DNA of 64,000 nt from Symsagittifera roscoffensis (lineage: Eukaryota > Xenacoelomorpha > Acoela > Convolutidae), in assembly GCF_963678635.1 (NCBI RefSeq), contig NC_087071.1, positions 4,045,624 to 4,109,623 of the forward strand, written 5' to 3'. The notes below the pieces were generated by a model that had not been told where the DNA came from, did not search any database, and saw nothing but the letters and a program-made list of their open reading frames with translations. The position numbers and the translations under genes were made by a program. This document shows, in pieces, positions 39,180 to 51,308 of the stretch (its first letter is position 1; the number at the start of each line of letters is the position of its first letter).

Positions 39180-39556
39180 TTTTATTACCACCAAAAGGGA
39201 TGGTTTGAGAAAAATGGCCATAGATTCGCAGCCCATAAACGACCAGATGTTTAAGAATAAAAATCGAAAGCCCATTTTATTGAAGCTTTTGGAAACTGCC
39301 GCTCAGATAGTTACGTCGAAAGCTGCTATAGAGGTTTGGCTTTGTTCTTTGACCTCAAAGATGATTTCAGTCAACTTAAACTCAGTGAGCAAGTCATCAG
39401 CCAATGCAACTTTAATATCGTGTGTGAAGAGAGTATACTTGTAAGTAAAGATTCAAAAACCGGTTTAAACGGTTGACTGATTTGCTTAAAGAAATCAAGA
39501 AGGCGATGGACAACATTTTTCAAGTTTTTTTTGATCTCATACTTATCTTTTCAATA
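39180..39556 (+). pseudogene. Element C reverse transcriptase remnant, truncated at catalytic box
   Basis: RT fingers and palm: MAIDSQPINDQMFKNKNRKP, LLETAAQIVTSKAA and a degraded SLDLKDAFSQLKLS-type palm motif (read here as SLTSKMISVNLNS). The catalytic box position near 39520 reads FFDLILIFS, so YLDD has become FFDL. Similarity to RT ends at once after this. Confidence 0.75.
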
Positions 39557-40762
39557 GGGGTCAATTCGATAACACAATCACTTTGCGTTGGTAATTGTGT
39601 TCTGCGAGATTATTTCTGTGTTGTTTGTATGATGGTTTTGTTACCGATCGAAACGTTTGATAATCCAATTGTGAATATTTTTGTGCAACAGAGGGTTTTA
39701 CTGTGGATTGTATGACTGTTTGTTGTAACGTTGGGTTTTTTAATTTTGGATATATAAAATTTGGTTGAATAGGTGGAATGCTTAGTTATGCTTCTGTTGT
39801 TGTTATTGTTTCAACAATTTCTTCGTTTACAAAATTTGATGGGGTTTGTATATCTTGTTGTGTAAGATTTCTTGTTCCGTTTAAATTATCATGATTTATG
39901 AATATAGAATTTAAGCTATTATTTCCTGTTCTTTCAGGGAAGAATGAATTATAGTTTGAAGGTGTTGCGTCAACTGTAAGTGGATATACTCAAACATAAT
40001 TTTGATTAATAGAAACAGTGCTAATTGCCTGACTTGATAAGTCTGTTGGTATATTGATAAATAATTCATAGGACCATTCAGGTCCCATACATAGTCTGAT
40101 TGTTCTGCTAGTACAGTTTCATCATCTGTACTTTGTGGTCGAAAATTTTTTCTTGCTTGTTCAATAAGATCAATATTGTGACTAAAGTAATCGATTGTGA
40201 ACCATGCTAAGGTTTTTTGTAAATCGTGTTTAACGTTTTGTGTTATTGATCATTTGTTAAGTTTTCTCGAATTGCGTTTAAAAATTTTGAAAATATGTGT
40301 ATCTCCTGTCGTACAATTGTATGTCGAGATGTTTGAGTAGGTGAATAGCTTTGGGGTTCATCGAACTCTAATATATATCTAAGAGGAGTGGGATCAAGTG
40401 AAGGATGAGTAACCGAATTTCTTCAATGTTTAGCTTAATTAAAATGGTTAATTTTTTGAAAAATTTCTGTTAATTCTGGGTCTTTGATAAGGGTTGGGTA
40501 GTGAATAGACGTTTGAGGTCGTTAGACACTAATTAAATGTGGAGGGGGAGAACAAAATTGTTCTATTTGATCCAAGTATAGGCCTTGATGATCAGAGATT
40601 TAAATATTTAGAAGTTTAAAAATTAGCATATAATTTAATTTAAAGATCCAAGGGAAGAATTTAAAGATCATCAAGAATTTAAAGATCCTTGATGATCTAT
40701 TATTTAGGTGAATATAATTTAAGTGAAACTAAGTATAAGCTTTGATAGTTTCAAGTTAGAGC
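39557..40762. repeat. Unclassified repeat module after element C (degenerate ORF copy)
   Basis: Matches 47241-49600 but lacks about 1.16 kb present there (48068-49227). The deletion edges share atctaag-like microhomology. It holds the decayed copy of the minus-strand ORF found intact at 47514-48168. Confidence 0.75.
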
Positions 40763-42095
40763 GTTAAGGTTAGGTGTTAGTTTTGATGATTGTTAATTTT
40801 TGAAATTCGCTGTTATGTTTAAGGCGATGAAGCTGGGATGATGTGACGAATTAAAAATATCAAGGTTGTATGATTTTTACTAACTAATTTTTGTAGTTTT
40901 ATATTTAATAAATGTTTTTCAGGTGTCATTTAATTTACAGCTGATTTAAGGAAAACGACAAGTGTTGTTTATCAGTCGTTATTGTAAAAATAATAGATAT
41001 AGCGCTATGAAAGGTTATTTGAAAGTAGTGTTTCAAATATTATGTCAGTAAATGAAAAATTAAATTCACTGCTAGTAGTATCCTAAATACAGAAGTTTGA
41101 TCTCGTTTTTGCCGTACTATCATCAAATCAATTGTAGATTTCTTCCTAGTCGTATGTCGTTTCTTGTTCGACGTCTTCTTCCAATACCGGGTAGTTCTCG
41201 TATTGTTTGGAAGATTGGATCTGATCTATTGAGGCGTAGAGATATATCTACTAAGTTTTTGTCATATAACATTTTTATGGAATGTTGTATTTGTCTAATT
41301 CTAATCTAATTTTTGTCTAATTCTAGGTTAGTTAAGGTCTGTTCGAGACTTTTGGTTGCCTCAGATGAGTTATGTATAGGTTACTGTACTCAAAGAGTAA
41401 TTTCAGAGAAGTCACACCGTCTGCTCGTCACGCTATCTTATTTTCGGCCGAATAGATTCGTGCAACTTTTTAATCTAATACCGATCTTAATCTTTCTCTT
41501 ATATCTCCTAGTCTCAATAGATCTAATGTACACCGGTTTGCGCGAGTTAGTTCCAGAATGAAAACAACTGTATTCTAAGTTTAATACAAATTGTTCTGGT
41601 GTTGAAACTAAAGGTAGTTTCAACACTTTACAAATAAATAGGTTGTTAGTTTGATAGAGTATGATTGGTTAGTATTTAATATTTTATAGAGATAAAATAT
41701 CATAAAAATAACCAATGATAAATACTAGTTTAGATCTGGTTCCAATAAGGAAATCAGCAAAGCAATGCATCGCTAATCATAGCGGATCACTCAAAGTTTT
41801 AATACATTCTGTGAAACTTTCTTCGAGTTGTCTGCTTGAAATGTTCCTGGAAAAGGAACTTGTGATACTAATTTTTCGTCAATCAGAGAGTCCATCCTTC
41901 ATTAGAAGACGCACAAGTTTAAAAAAAGGCAAATCTTATAGGATCTTGTAAAATTCTTGCAAGATTCTGGCAGAAAACTGAACTGTCTTGCAAGAATCTT
42001 GCAAGATCTTACAAGATAGCCCATTAATATATAATCAAAGTCGCAAGATTCTTGCAAGATACATTAAAAATCATCCAAGAAACTCCAATCAAAAT
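40763..42095. repeat. Module X of a three-copy repeat (truncated)
   Basis: First of three direct copies starting agttagagcgttaagg; the others are 43009-44690 and 49601-51308. This copy loses about 540 bp at its right side, including most of the CTTGCAAG array, and continues directly into the long-TIR element. Minus-strand coding-like stretches with shared in-frame stops are visible in all three copies. Confidence 0.82.
41945..42060. repeat. CTTGCAAGA palindromic array (short copy)
   Basis: Several occurrences of ttgcaagatt and its complement, such as aagattcttgcaagat. The unit TCTTGCAAGA is self-complementary, so neighbours can pair. Truncated relative to the other two copies. Confidence 0.75.
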
Positions 42096-42104
42096 TACTC
42101 ATTC

Positions 42105-42990
42105 ATGGCAAATAAGCTTCCTTCAACCAATTAGGAACGATTTCTAAGACGAATTAGATCTCCACTTACGCGTTAATAGCGCGAAATATAACGCGCGTTA
42201 ATTGTCCCAAATTGGTCAAAATGGCAATCTTCAAACACCCATAACTGTACGAAAAATCATCACGGTGATGAAACTTTTCAAATTAAGCTCATTAGCACAA
42301 AAGTTTTTGAATTATATAAATGTTTGATTAATCCGCATGTTTGCTTATTGTTCCGACTTTTGTAACAAAATAACGGATTATTTGCGCTTGTCGCTTCAAC
42401 AAACTTCAACGTTTTAACTAGCAATTTTTACAGAACTTTTTAATATCATTTAAAAAATTTTTTAAATCTGAGCTTTTGTGTTTCAGAATTTTATGGGGTT
42501 TAGAGATTGCCATTTTGGCCAGTTTGAGACAATTAAAACGCGATAGGTCATTTATTACAAGAATCAAAATTTATCAGTTTGTACCTTATATGGCGTGTTG
42601 GGCGATAATTTTCACAAAAAATTTTCAAACCAGAACAAAAATTTTCATTTTCTTACAATTAATTTTTTGTTTTTATTTTTGCTCTATAGACCTTGAAAGG
42701 CAGTCGGAACATTCAGGGCTTCGCCCTGATACCAGCAATCTTTTTTTCATATCATCAATTCGAGTGTAACTTGTTTCCTTGGAATTTGTTGTGAAAAATG
42801 TTCTACATTTAAATGAAAGAAAAATGTGTCTGCTCGGAAATAAAAAACTAAGCAGAGAAAAGTGAACCTATTTTGTAGGAAAAACAACTAATTAAAGCTA
42901 AAGTAAAATCAACACATTTCACGTTAAATTTTCTGCTTGCCGCTATACTGAGCAAAAACGACACTTGCAAATGTAAAATTAAATGATTTT
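42105..42990. mobile_element. Long-TIR element W, copy 1
   Basis: Shares tcatggcaaataagcttcc, the gcgcgaaatataacgcgcgt palindrome and the terminal cttcgccctgataccagca with copies at 51309 and 55442. The right terminal repeat is near 42715-42745. The left one is missing because of the deletion at 42095. No coding capacity was recognised, so it is probably non-autonomous. Confidence 0.7.
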
Positions 42991-43008
42991 GGAACCGTTT
43001 TTCTTTCA

Positions 43009-44690
43009 AGTTAGAGCGTTAAGGTTAGGTGTTAGTTTTGATGATTGTTAATTTTTGAAACTCGCTGTTATGTTTGCTGTGATGAATTATATATTTTAAG
43101 GATGTATGATTTATACTAACTAAGTGTTGTATTTTTATATTTAATAAATGTTTTTTCAAGGTGTCATTTAATTTACAGCTGATTTGAGGAAAACGACAAG
43201 TGTTGTTTTTATCAGTCGTTATTGTAAAAATAATAGATATAGCGCCATGAAAGGTTATTTGAAAGTAGTGCTTCAAATATTATGTCAGTAAATGAAAAAT
43301 TAAATTCACTGCTAGTAGTATCCTAAATACAGAAGTTTGATCTCGTTTTTGCCGTACTATCATCAAATCAATTGGTAGGTTTCTTTCTAGTCGTATGTCG
43401 TTTCTTGTTTGACGTCTTCTTCCAAGACCGGGTAGTTCTCGTTTTGTTCGGAATATTGGATCTGATCTATTGCGGCGTAGAGATATATCTACTATGTTTT
43501 TGTCATATAACATTTTTATGGAATGTTGTATTTGTCTAACTCTAATCTACTTTTTGCCTAATTCTAGGTTAGTTAAGGTCTGTTCGAGACTTTTGGTCGC
43601 CTCAGATGAGTTATGTAAAGGTTACTGTACTCATAGAGTAATTTCAGATAAGGTACACCGTCTGCTCGTCACGCTATCTTATTTTCGGCCGGATAGATTC
43701 GTGCAACTTTTTAGTCTAATACCGATCTTAATCTTTCTCTTATATCTCCTAGTCTCAATAGATCTAGTGTACACCGGTTTGCGCGAGTTAGTTCCAGAAT
43801 GAAAACAACTGTACTCTATGTTCAAATCAAATTGTTCTGGTGTTGAAACTACAAGTAGTTTCAACACTTTACAAAAAAAATAGGTTGTTAGTTTGATGGA
43901 GTATGATTGGTTAGTTTTTAATATTTTAGAGAGATAAAATATCATAAAAACAACCAATGATAAACACTAAATTAGATCTGGTTCCAATAATGAAATCAGC
44001 AAAGCAATGCATCGCTAATCACTCAAAGTTTTGATACATTCTGTGAAACTTTCTTCGAGTTGTCTGCTTGAAATGTTCCTTGAAAAGGAACTTGTGATAC
44101 TAGTTTTCCGTCAATCAGTGAGTCTATCTATCATTGGAAGACGCTCAAGTTTAACAAAAGGCCAATCTTATAGGATCTTGAAAGATTCTTGCAAGATTCT
44201 GGCAGAAAACTGAACTGTCCTGCAAGAATCTTGCAAGATGTTACAAGATAGCCCATTAATTTTTAATCAAAGCTGCAAGATTCTTGCAAGATACATTAAA
44301 GATCATCCAAGAAACTCCAGTCAAAATTACTCAATCGTGCAAGAATGTTGTTTGAATTTACAAGATTAGTGCATGATTTTTTGTTTTAAATGCGGTATCT
44401 TGTAAGATCTGGGGAGATTCATGTAGGAATTAACAGGAATCTTACAAGATTGAGCATCTTTGAATAGGGTATCTTGTAAGATCTAGCAACATTCATGTAA
44501 GATCTTGCAAGATTACTCGTTCAATTAACTCACCCACAATTATAGAAAATCGATTGTTCAAAAAATTAAAATTATATCTCAAGAGAATTTATTCAGTCTA
44601 AGCTTTTCTTTTGTTTTGTATTGTTTTGTGAGAAATTTTTGTTTCAGGATGACCATTGTGACGATTGTTTCAATGAGTGAGCTAAGCAGT
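43009..44690. repeat. Module Y of a three-copy repeat
   Basis: Second direct copy, with the palindromic array at 44168-44512. The minus strand carries residues such as MLYDKNIVDISLRRNRSDPI and RRRQTRND in an open piece (43513-43280). Related pieces are seen in the other copies. It ends at gctaagcag, where sequence switches to a partial LTR. Confidence 0.82.
44168..44512. repeat. CTTGCAAGA palindromic array in module Y
   Basis: About a dozen variants of TCTTG[CT]AAGAT in both senses over 345 bp, with irregular spacing. Unlike a simple satellite, units are interspersed with unique sequence. Confidence 0.8.
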
Positions 44691-44825
44691 CCCATCTCTA
44701 TCGATATCGATAAATAAAAGATTAAAGTCGAGGAATATTGAAAAAAATTGCGACATATGTTTTGTTCCATTCCAAACTTCATTTCAGATTTCGTAGACAA
44801 AATATGACTAGTTTTAAAAGTCATT
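44691..44825 (+). repeat. Partial extra LTR of the C/D family
   Basis: Repeats the central LTR segment (atctctatcgata ... gactagtttaaaagtc) immediately upstream of the element D LTR, in the same orientation. It lacks both LTR ends. It is either a remnant of an older element or a product of local tandem duplication. Confidence 0.7.
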
Positions 44826-46205
44826 TAAAAGTCATTGTTAGTTTCACTCAAGGTCCGTGCTAAATCGCTAATTTCATCTCTATCGATAAATAAAAGGTTA
44901 AAGTCGAGGAATATTGAAAAAATTTGAGACATATTATTTGTTCCATTCTATACTTCATGTTAGATTTCTTAGAAAAATGTGACTAGTTTCAAAAGTCTTT
45001 TTTTGCTTGAGTCTTCGGATGTTGGACATGGCGTAGCCAGCATTTTCGATTTAGGACGACTGAACGGCTTTATTAGAAGTTCTTTCATTTCGGCTCAAGC
45101 CCAGTTCAGATCCAACGAGTTCTTGGGACAATTAGATAGCTCCGTTCAATCTGGCAATTACTCTTTAAGATCGTTGTGACAAGCTAGAATTGCTCAAAGC
45201 TTCTGAAACGGTCCATGATGACCCACCCCGCAATCAGAAACAACAGGCTCTAGCGAAGACGCTATGGAGGTAGAGATCAGAGCGACTCACTATGCAGCAC
45301 AACTCAGGAGGATCAAGGAGGCAAATGCAGAACGTTGGGCCAAAAGCTCGAGGATAGCTCCGATGTTTTTTTTTATGAAGCCAATGAACAGATAAAATAT
45401 CGGCTATATTCCTCCCTTGGTACCGGTGGAAGTAAACGATTCTTGCAATTTTTCACTCATTCAAATTTAGGAGCAATTTCTTTTAGTGAATTTATCAACA
45501 ACTGCAAACTCATTTTCACGACAGAAAAAAACTCACTAAGCTGAAGACTACAAATATAAGGTGTGGTCCATTCCGATCGAGAAAGCCTTCAACCATTCTT
45601 CTCGCGCCTGCCGGGTCAAGCCGCCTTGTGTGGGTTGACTGCGGTCATCAAAAAAGAAGTAGTCAAGAACATATTCATCGCTAAGATGAGGTTTGGGAGA
45701 TCCAGCGAGAGCTGTGTTTTTGACCGGAAGCAGCCCCAGAGGATAAACTCAACTCGGAACTAGTACTACAGGAAACGTGTGCCCAAACATCAAACATTCT
45801 GTCGCGTCAACTGGGCTCGTCTTCGAGTAAGTCAGGTTTACTAAAACTGAACCGGTTAGTCAGGTTTACTAAAACTGAAAACTGTCAGGTTTACTAAAAC
45901 AATTGATGCGATCTTTCTTTAAAATGAAAGGTCGCATCAATTGAGCCTGAAGAAAACAAATTTCGAATCGACAACCAAAAAGCCAGTTAACACCGGTACT
46001 TCTGTGGCAACAAGTTTTCTCGCAACGAAAAACAATCGTGTAGTGCTCGTGGTATTACTTGCCCTAGTTGTAACAAAACGTGACACTTTGCAACAAAATG
46101 TTGTAGCCCAACGCGGGTCGAGAATGTTGAACCCGAATCGGATTATTTTGTGGAGGAATGTTGTCACTTGATCACGTCAGGCTGTGAATAGGAGTTTGCG
46201 TTGCT

Positions 46206-46640
46206 TTAAGTGGAAAATTCCATTGGCCATAGTCGGGTGTATGCTCCCGAGAAAGACGGCGTGGTGAGAGAATTGAAAATGATCAATTCCGCCGAGGGAA
46301 AGATGGAAAGATTCAGATCCCTGTTGGTTATTCGAATACATTGTTCATAGCCACGGTTGGTACCAGTAGCCCGGCGACAATTCTGTCCTTTCAGGACTGT
46401 CTGATTGAAACAAATTACTTGCTCTATAACAGAAGGAAAATCAATATTCTTGGAAGTCTTTTTGTTCATGTTTCTTCTCTCGGATGGAAGTTCAATTTGG
46501 AAGCTCAATTTCTCCGTTCAGAAATCGGGCGAGGTGTTTTATTTTGGGCATGGATATCCAGTCAAAAAGTCAAACAAGCGACCCAACTGGGCACATTTGC
46601 CCGAGTGAGTCACAGTATCAATTCTAAGTGTTAATTAAAA
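46206..46640 (+). pseudogene. Element D protease remnant
   Basis: Same region as 38619-38957, about 95% alike by eye. The active-site strand reads VGTSSPATILSFQD; the Asp and Gly of the catalytic motif are both changed. Downstream NILGSLFVHVSSLGW is conserved with element C. Confidence 0.6.
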
Positions 46641-46875
46641 TATTACCAGAAAACATTAGGAGAGATTATTACGCGTCTAGGTCGTTTAAAACCCACCAAT
46701 TTTTTTTTCATTCAAGGCTCAACGGATCCCGATTGAAAAAAAGGTAGAATAGGGCCGGTAACTTTTTATATAAGGTGGGAGAAGAAACAGGGAAAATAAT
46801 TCGGGAAATTTACAAAGTCAAGCTGAACAAGTGTACCAGTGATTTCTTTCTCTTATTTTTATTACCACCAAAGGG

Positions 46876-47240
46876 GATGGTTTGATAAAAATGGCCATAG
46901 ATTCGCAGCCCATAAATGACCAGATGTTCAAGAATAAGAATCGCAAGCCCATTTTGTTGAAGCTTTTGGAAACTGCCGCTCAGATAGTTACGTCGAAAGC
47001 TGCTATAGAGGTTTGGCTTTGTTCTTTGACCTCAAAGATGATTTCAGTCAACTTAAACTCAGTGAGCAAGTGATCAGCCAATGCAACTTTAATATCGTGT
47101 GTGAAGAGAGTATACTTGTAAGTAAAGATTCAAAAACCGGTTTAAACGGTTGACTGATTTGCTTAAAGAAATCAAGAAGGCGATGGACAATATTTTTCAA
47201 GGACTTTTGAGAGTTTTTTTGATCTCATACTTATCTTTTC
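46876..47240 (+). pseudogene. Element D reverse transcriptase remnant
   Basis: Same truncated RT as in element C. Nearly all of 46891-47073 matches 39214-39396. It differs by an 8-12 base insertion before the former catalytic box. Confidence 0.75.
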
Positions 47241-49600
47241 AATAGGGGTCAATTCGATAACACAATCACTTTGCGTTGGTAATTGTGTTCTGCAAGATTA
47301 TTTCCGTGTTGTTTGTATGATGGTTTTGTTAGCGGTCGAAACGTTTGGTAATCCATTTGTGAATATTTTTGTGCAACAGAGGGTTTTACTGTGGATTGTA
47401 TGATTGTTTGTTGTAACGTTGGATTTTTTAATTTTGGAGTTGTAAAATTTAGTTGAATAGGTGAAATGCTTCGTTGTGCTTCTGTTGTTGTTATTGTTTC
47501 AACAATTTCTTCGTTAACAAATTTTGATAGGGGTTTGTAAATCTTGTTGTGTAAGATTTCTTGTTCCGTTTAAATTATCATTATTTATGAATGAAGAATT
47601 TAAGCTATTATTTCCTGTTCTTTCAGGGAAGAATGAATTACAGTTTGAAGGTGTTGCGTCAACTGTAAGTGGATATACTCTAACATAATTTTGATTAATA
47701 GAAATAGTGCTAATTGCCTGATTTGATATATCTGTTGGTATATTGAAAAATAATTCATAAGACCCTAAAGGGTCCCATACATAGTCTGATTGTTCTGCTA
47801 GTACAGTTTCATCATCTGTACTTTGTGGTCGAAAATTTTTTCTTGCTTCTTCAATAAGATCAAGTTTGGGACTAAAGTAATTGATTATGAACCTTGTTAA
47901 GGTTTTTTGTAAATCGTGTTTAACGTTTTGTGTTATTTGATCATTTGTTAGGTTTTCTCGAATTACGTTTAAAAAATTTGAAAATATGTGTATCTCCTGT
48001 CGTAAAATTGTATGTCGAGATGTTTGAGTAGGCGAATCGCTTTGGGGTTCATCCAACTCTAATATAGATAAGTAGCTATAGATAAATGAGAATACGTCGT
48101 TTGTAAATATCGAGTTTGCTCTTTGTGACTTTTGGTGTTGTATAGTGTAAACAGTTTTGAAAATTCAATATCGAATGAGATATCTGTCATGAAATGCAAT
48201 TGGTGATCTGATTTCTATTGTGTAGATTCCAAAGTGTGATGTGAGACTACATATACCTTTGATATAGTGATCGAGAAGTTGTCTTTCGATTTTTACATCG
48301 GGAGTTCTTTTCTGCACGGGCTTTCTCCTTTTTCGAATAAGTTTGCAATTAAATTTTTACAAAATTCTATTTGTCCGCGAGGTTCAGTTAATGGTGATAT
48401 TAAAATTGGAAGTACTGAATTTTCTGACTTATCTTCATTTTGAATCATTTTTGTGTTGTATTACTGTTAATGTGTAATTTTTAATGTGTCTTATTGGTTG
48501 ATTCCAATTGTACAAACGTATTGGTTTGTTTGTGTAGCAATTTTTTATTTTCCGTTTGCCTTTTATTGATGCTGGTGATTTGGTTTCTGAATCTGTGAAA
48601 TATAATTGATCGTCTATTTGGTGATTTTTGTTTAGTGAGTCCTTTAAATTTTGGAGTTCGTGTATTGCGGTGGTATCTGATTCTGTGACTGCGTTTATTC
48701 GTTTTGAAAATCTTTTCCTAGTAATTTGTTTATGTTTGTTTATTATCTTTTTTTTCCTTAGTGTTTGTCTTTTTGTTCTTATTTATCCTACTGATTGTCT
48801 GTGTGGTGTGGTTACGAGGTCGTATTTCTCGTCGTTAATTAAACGATTGTGTATTATGATTGTTTGTTTGTTTCCTAAATTGTCTCTTGACATAAGGCTT
48901 AGGCTGATGGATGCACAATCTGGATTAGTGATTCTAATGCCTTAAACTGTTATTTGTTACAATTTTTTGTGGCTAGCTTAACTTGGGTCGTATATTTGGG
49001 TTAGACAGAAAGCGTATATTGATTCCGAAGAACGATTTGTACTTTCTTGTGACTAATTCTCAGCTAAGATTTGACCTACTTAATCTTACTTAGGGGTTGT
49101 GATTTGTGATCAAGGGTTGGAGGATAAAAACTCGATCCACAAGTTTCAAGTATAATTAGAACGCAAGTAGTTCGTTAGATACTATTTTATGACTTACTAA
49201 GTTTAAGTGTTTTAGCCTGGGTCATCTAAGTGGAGTGGAATCAAGTGAAGGACGAGTAACCGAATTTCTTCACCGTTTAGCTTAATTAAAATTGTTATTT
49301 TGTTGAAAAATTTCTGTTAATTCTGGGTCTTTGATAAGGGTTAGGTAGTGAATCGACGTTTGAGGTCGTTAGGCACTAATTAAATATGGAGGGGGCGAAC
49401 AAAATTGTTCTATTTGATCCCAGGATAGGCCTTTATGATCAGAGATTTAAAAATTTAGAAAGTTAAAAATTAGAATATAATTTAATTCAAAGATCCAAAG
49501 GAAAAATTTGAAGATCATCAAGAATTTAAAAATCCTTGATGATCTCTTATTTAAATGAAAATTAATTAAAGTGAAAGTAAGTATAAGCCTTGATAGTTTC
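47241..49600. repeat. Unclassified repeat module after element D (fuller copy)
   Basis: 2.36-kb module between the truncated RT and the 49601-51308 module. It contains the 218-codon minus-strand frame. The 48068-49227 part is found only here within the window. No TIR or LTR is evident. Confidence 0.7.
47514..48168 (-). CDS. Unclassified repeat-encoded protein, intact in this copy
   Basis: Open frame on the minus strand from about 48168 to a stop at 47514, roughly 218 codons without an ATG near the start; an internal TTG at 48056 gives 180 residues. The protein is hydrophilic, with SPTQTSRHTILRQEIHIFSN, then SPKLDLIEEARKNFRPQSTD, and an Asn-rich end (NNSLNSSFINNDNLNGTRNL). No domain, signal peptide or membrane segment is recognisable. 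A degenerate copy with many stops lies at 39840-40385. It is part of a repeat fused to the truncated Ty3 elements. It could be a gag-like or accessory protein of an unknown transposon. Confidence 0.4.
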
Positions 49601-51308
49601 AAGTTAGAGCGTTAAAGTTAGGTGTTAGTTTTGATGATTGTTAATTTTTGAAATTCGATGTTATGTTTTAGGTGATGAAGCTGGGATGATGTGATGAATT
49701 ATATATATTAAAGATGTATGGTTTATACTAACTAATTTTTGTAGTTTTATATTTAATAAAAGTTTTTTCAAGGTGTCAATTAATTTACAGCTGAATGAAG
49801 GAAAACGACAAGTGTTGTTTTTATCAGTCGTTATTGTACAAATAATAGATGTAGCGCCATGAAAGCTTATTTGAAAGTAGTGTTTCAAATATTATGTCAG
49901 TAAATGAAAAGTTAAATTCACTGCTAGTAGTAACCTAAATACAGAAGTTTGATCTCGTTTTTTGTCGTATTATTGTCAAATCAATTGGTAGATATCTTCC
50001 TAGTCGTATGTCGTTTCTTGTTCGACGTCTTCTTCCAATACCGGGTAGTTTTCGTATTGTTCGGAATATTGGATCTGATCTATTGAGGCGTAGAGACATA
50101 TCTACTAAGTTTTTGTCATGTAACATTTTTATGGAATGTTGTATTTGTCTAATTCTAATCTAATTTTTGTCTAATTCTAGGTTAGTTAAGGTCTGTTTGA
50201 GACTTTTGGTCGCCTCAGATGAGTTATTTATAGGTTACTGTACTCATAGAGTAATTTCAGATAAGGTACACCGTCTGCTCGTCACGCTATCTTATTTTCG
50301 GCCGGATAGAATCGTGCAACTTCTTAGTCTAATACCGATCTTAATCTTTCTCTTATATCTCCTAGTCTCAATAGATCTAGTGTACACCGGTTTGCGCGAG
50401 TTAGTTTCAGAATGAAAATAACTGTATTCTAAGTTTAATTCAAATTGTTCTGGTGTTGAAACTACAAGTAGTTTCAACACTTTACAAATAAATAGGTTGT
50501 TAGTTTCATGGAGTATGATTGGTTAGTATTTAATATTTTATAGAGATAAAATATCATAAAAATAACCAATGATAAATACTAGTTTAGATCTGGTTCCATT
50601 AATGAAATCAGCAAAGCAATGCATCGCTAATCATAGCAGATCACTCAAAGTTTTAATACATTCTGTGAAACTTTCTTCGAGTTGTCTGCTTGAAATGTTC
50701 CTTGAAAAGGAACTTGTGATACTAGTTTTGCGTCAATCAGTGAGTCCATTCATCATTAGAAGACGCCCAAGTTTAAAAAAAGGCCAATCTTATAGGATCT
50801 TGTAAGATTCTTGCAAGATTCTGGCAGAAAACTGAAATGTCTTGCAAAAATCTTGCAAGATCTTACAAGATAGCCCATTATTATATAATCAAAGTCGCAA
50901 GATTCTTGCAAGATACAATACAGATCATCCAAGAAAGTCCAGTTAAAATTACTCAATCTTGCAAGAATCTTGTAAGATTTTACAAGATTATTGCATGATT
51001 GATTATTTTAAATGCGGTATCTTGTAAGATCTTGGGAAATTCATGTAGGAATTTACAGGAATCTTACAAGATTGAGTATCTTTGAATAGGGTATCTTGTA
51101 AGATCTAGCAACATTCATGTAAGATCTTGCAAGATAACTCGTTCAAATAACTCACTCACAATTATAGAAAATCGATTGTTCAAAAAATGAAAATTATATC
51201 TCAAGAGAATTTATTCAGTCTAAGCTTTTCTTTTGTTTTGTATTGTTTTGTGAGTAATTTTTGTTTCAGGGTGACCATTGTGACGATTGTTTCAATGAGT
51301 GAGCTAAG
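49601..51308. repeat. Module Z of a three-copy repeat (fullest)
   Basis: Third direct copy, with minus-strand pieces at 50480-50292 and 50126-49935 in one frame, separated by stops that also occur at the same place in module Y. The stops are therefore older than the duplication. It contains the array at 50794-51137. Confidence 0.82.
50794..51137. repeat. CTTGCAAGA palindromic array in module Z
   Basis: Same organisation as 44168-44512, with the units gatcttgtaagattcttg and tcttgcaagatcttacaaga visible. Both palindromic units and longer inverted pairs occur. Confidence 0.8.

Larger units (their letters stand above)
37156..39556 (+). mobile_element. Ty3/Gypsy element C, 5' part only (LTR to RT)
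   Basis: Starts with an LTR-like segment (37156-37351, TGTTAG...GCACA) followed by primer site TGGCGCAGC at 37352. The interior keeps decayed gag (KKEVVKNIFIA near 37970), protease (38619-38957) and RT up to about the catalytic box. It then changes abruptly into unrelated DNA near 39556. No 3' LTR is found. A very similar element D lies at 44836-47240 with the same end point. Confidence 0.85.
44836..47240 (+). mobile_element. Ty3/Gypsy element D, 5' part only (LTR to RT)
   Basis: Close relative of element C: LTR 44836-45028, primer site TGGCGTAGCC at 45029, gag (IKKEVVKNIFIAKMRF near 45650), protease (ATILSFQDCLIETNYLLY near 46370) and RT (MAIDSQPINDQMFKNKNRKP at 46891). It ends at the same junction (ttttcaatagg / ggtcaattcg) as element C. 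The shared break shows that C and D are copies of one already truncated unit, not two independent insertions. Confidence 0.85.
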
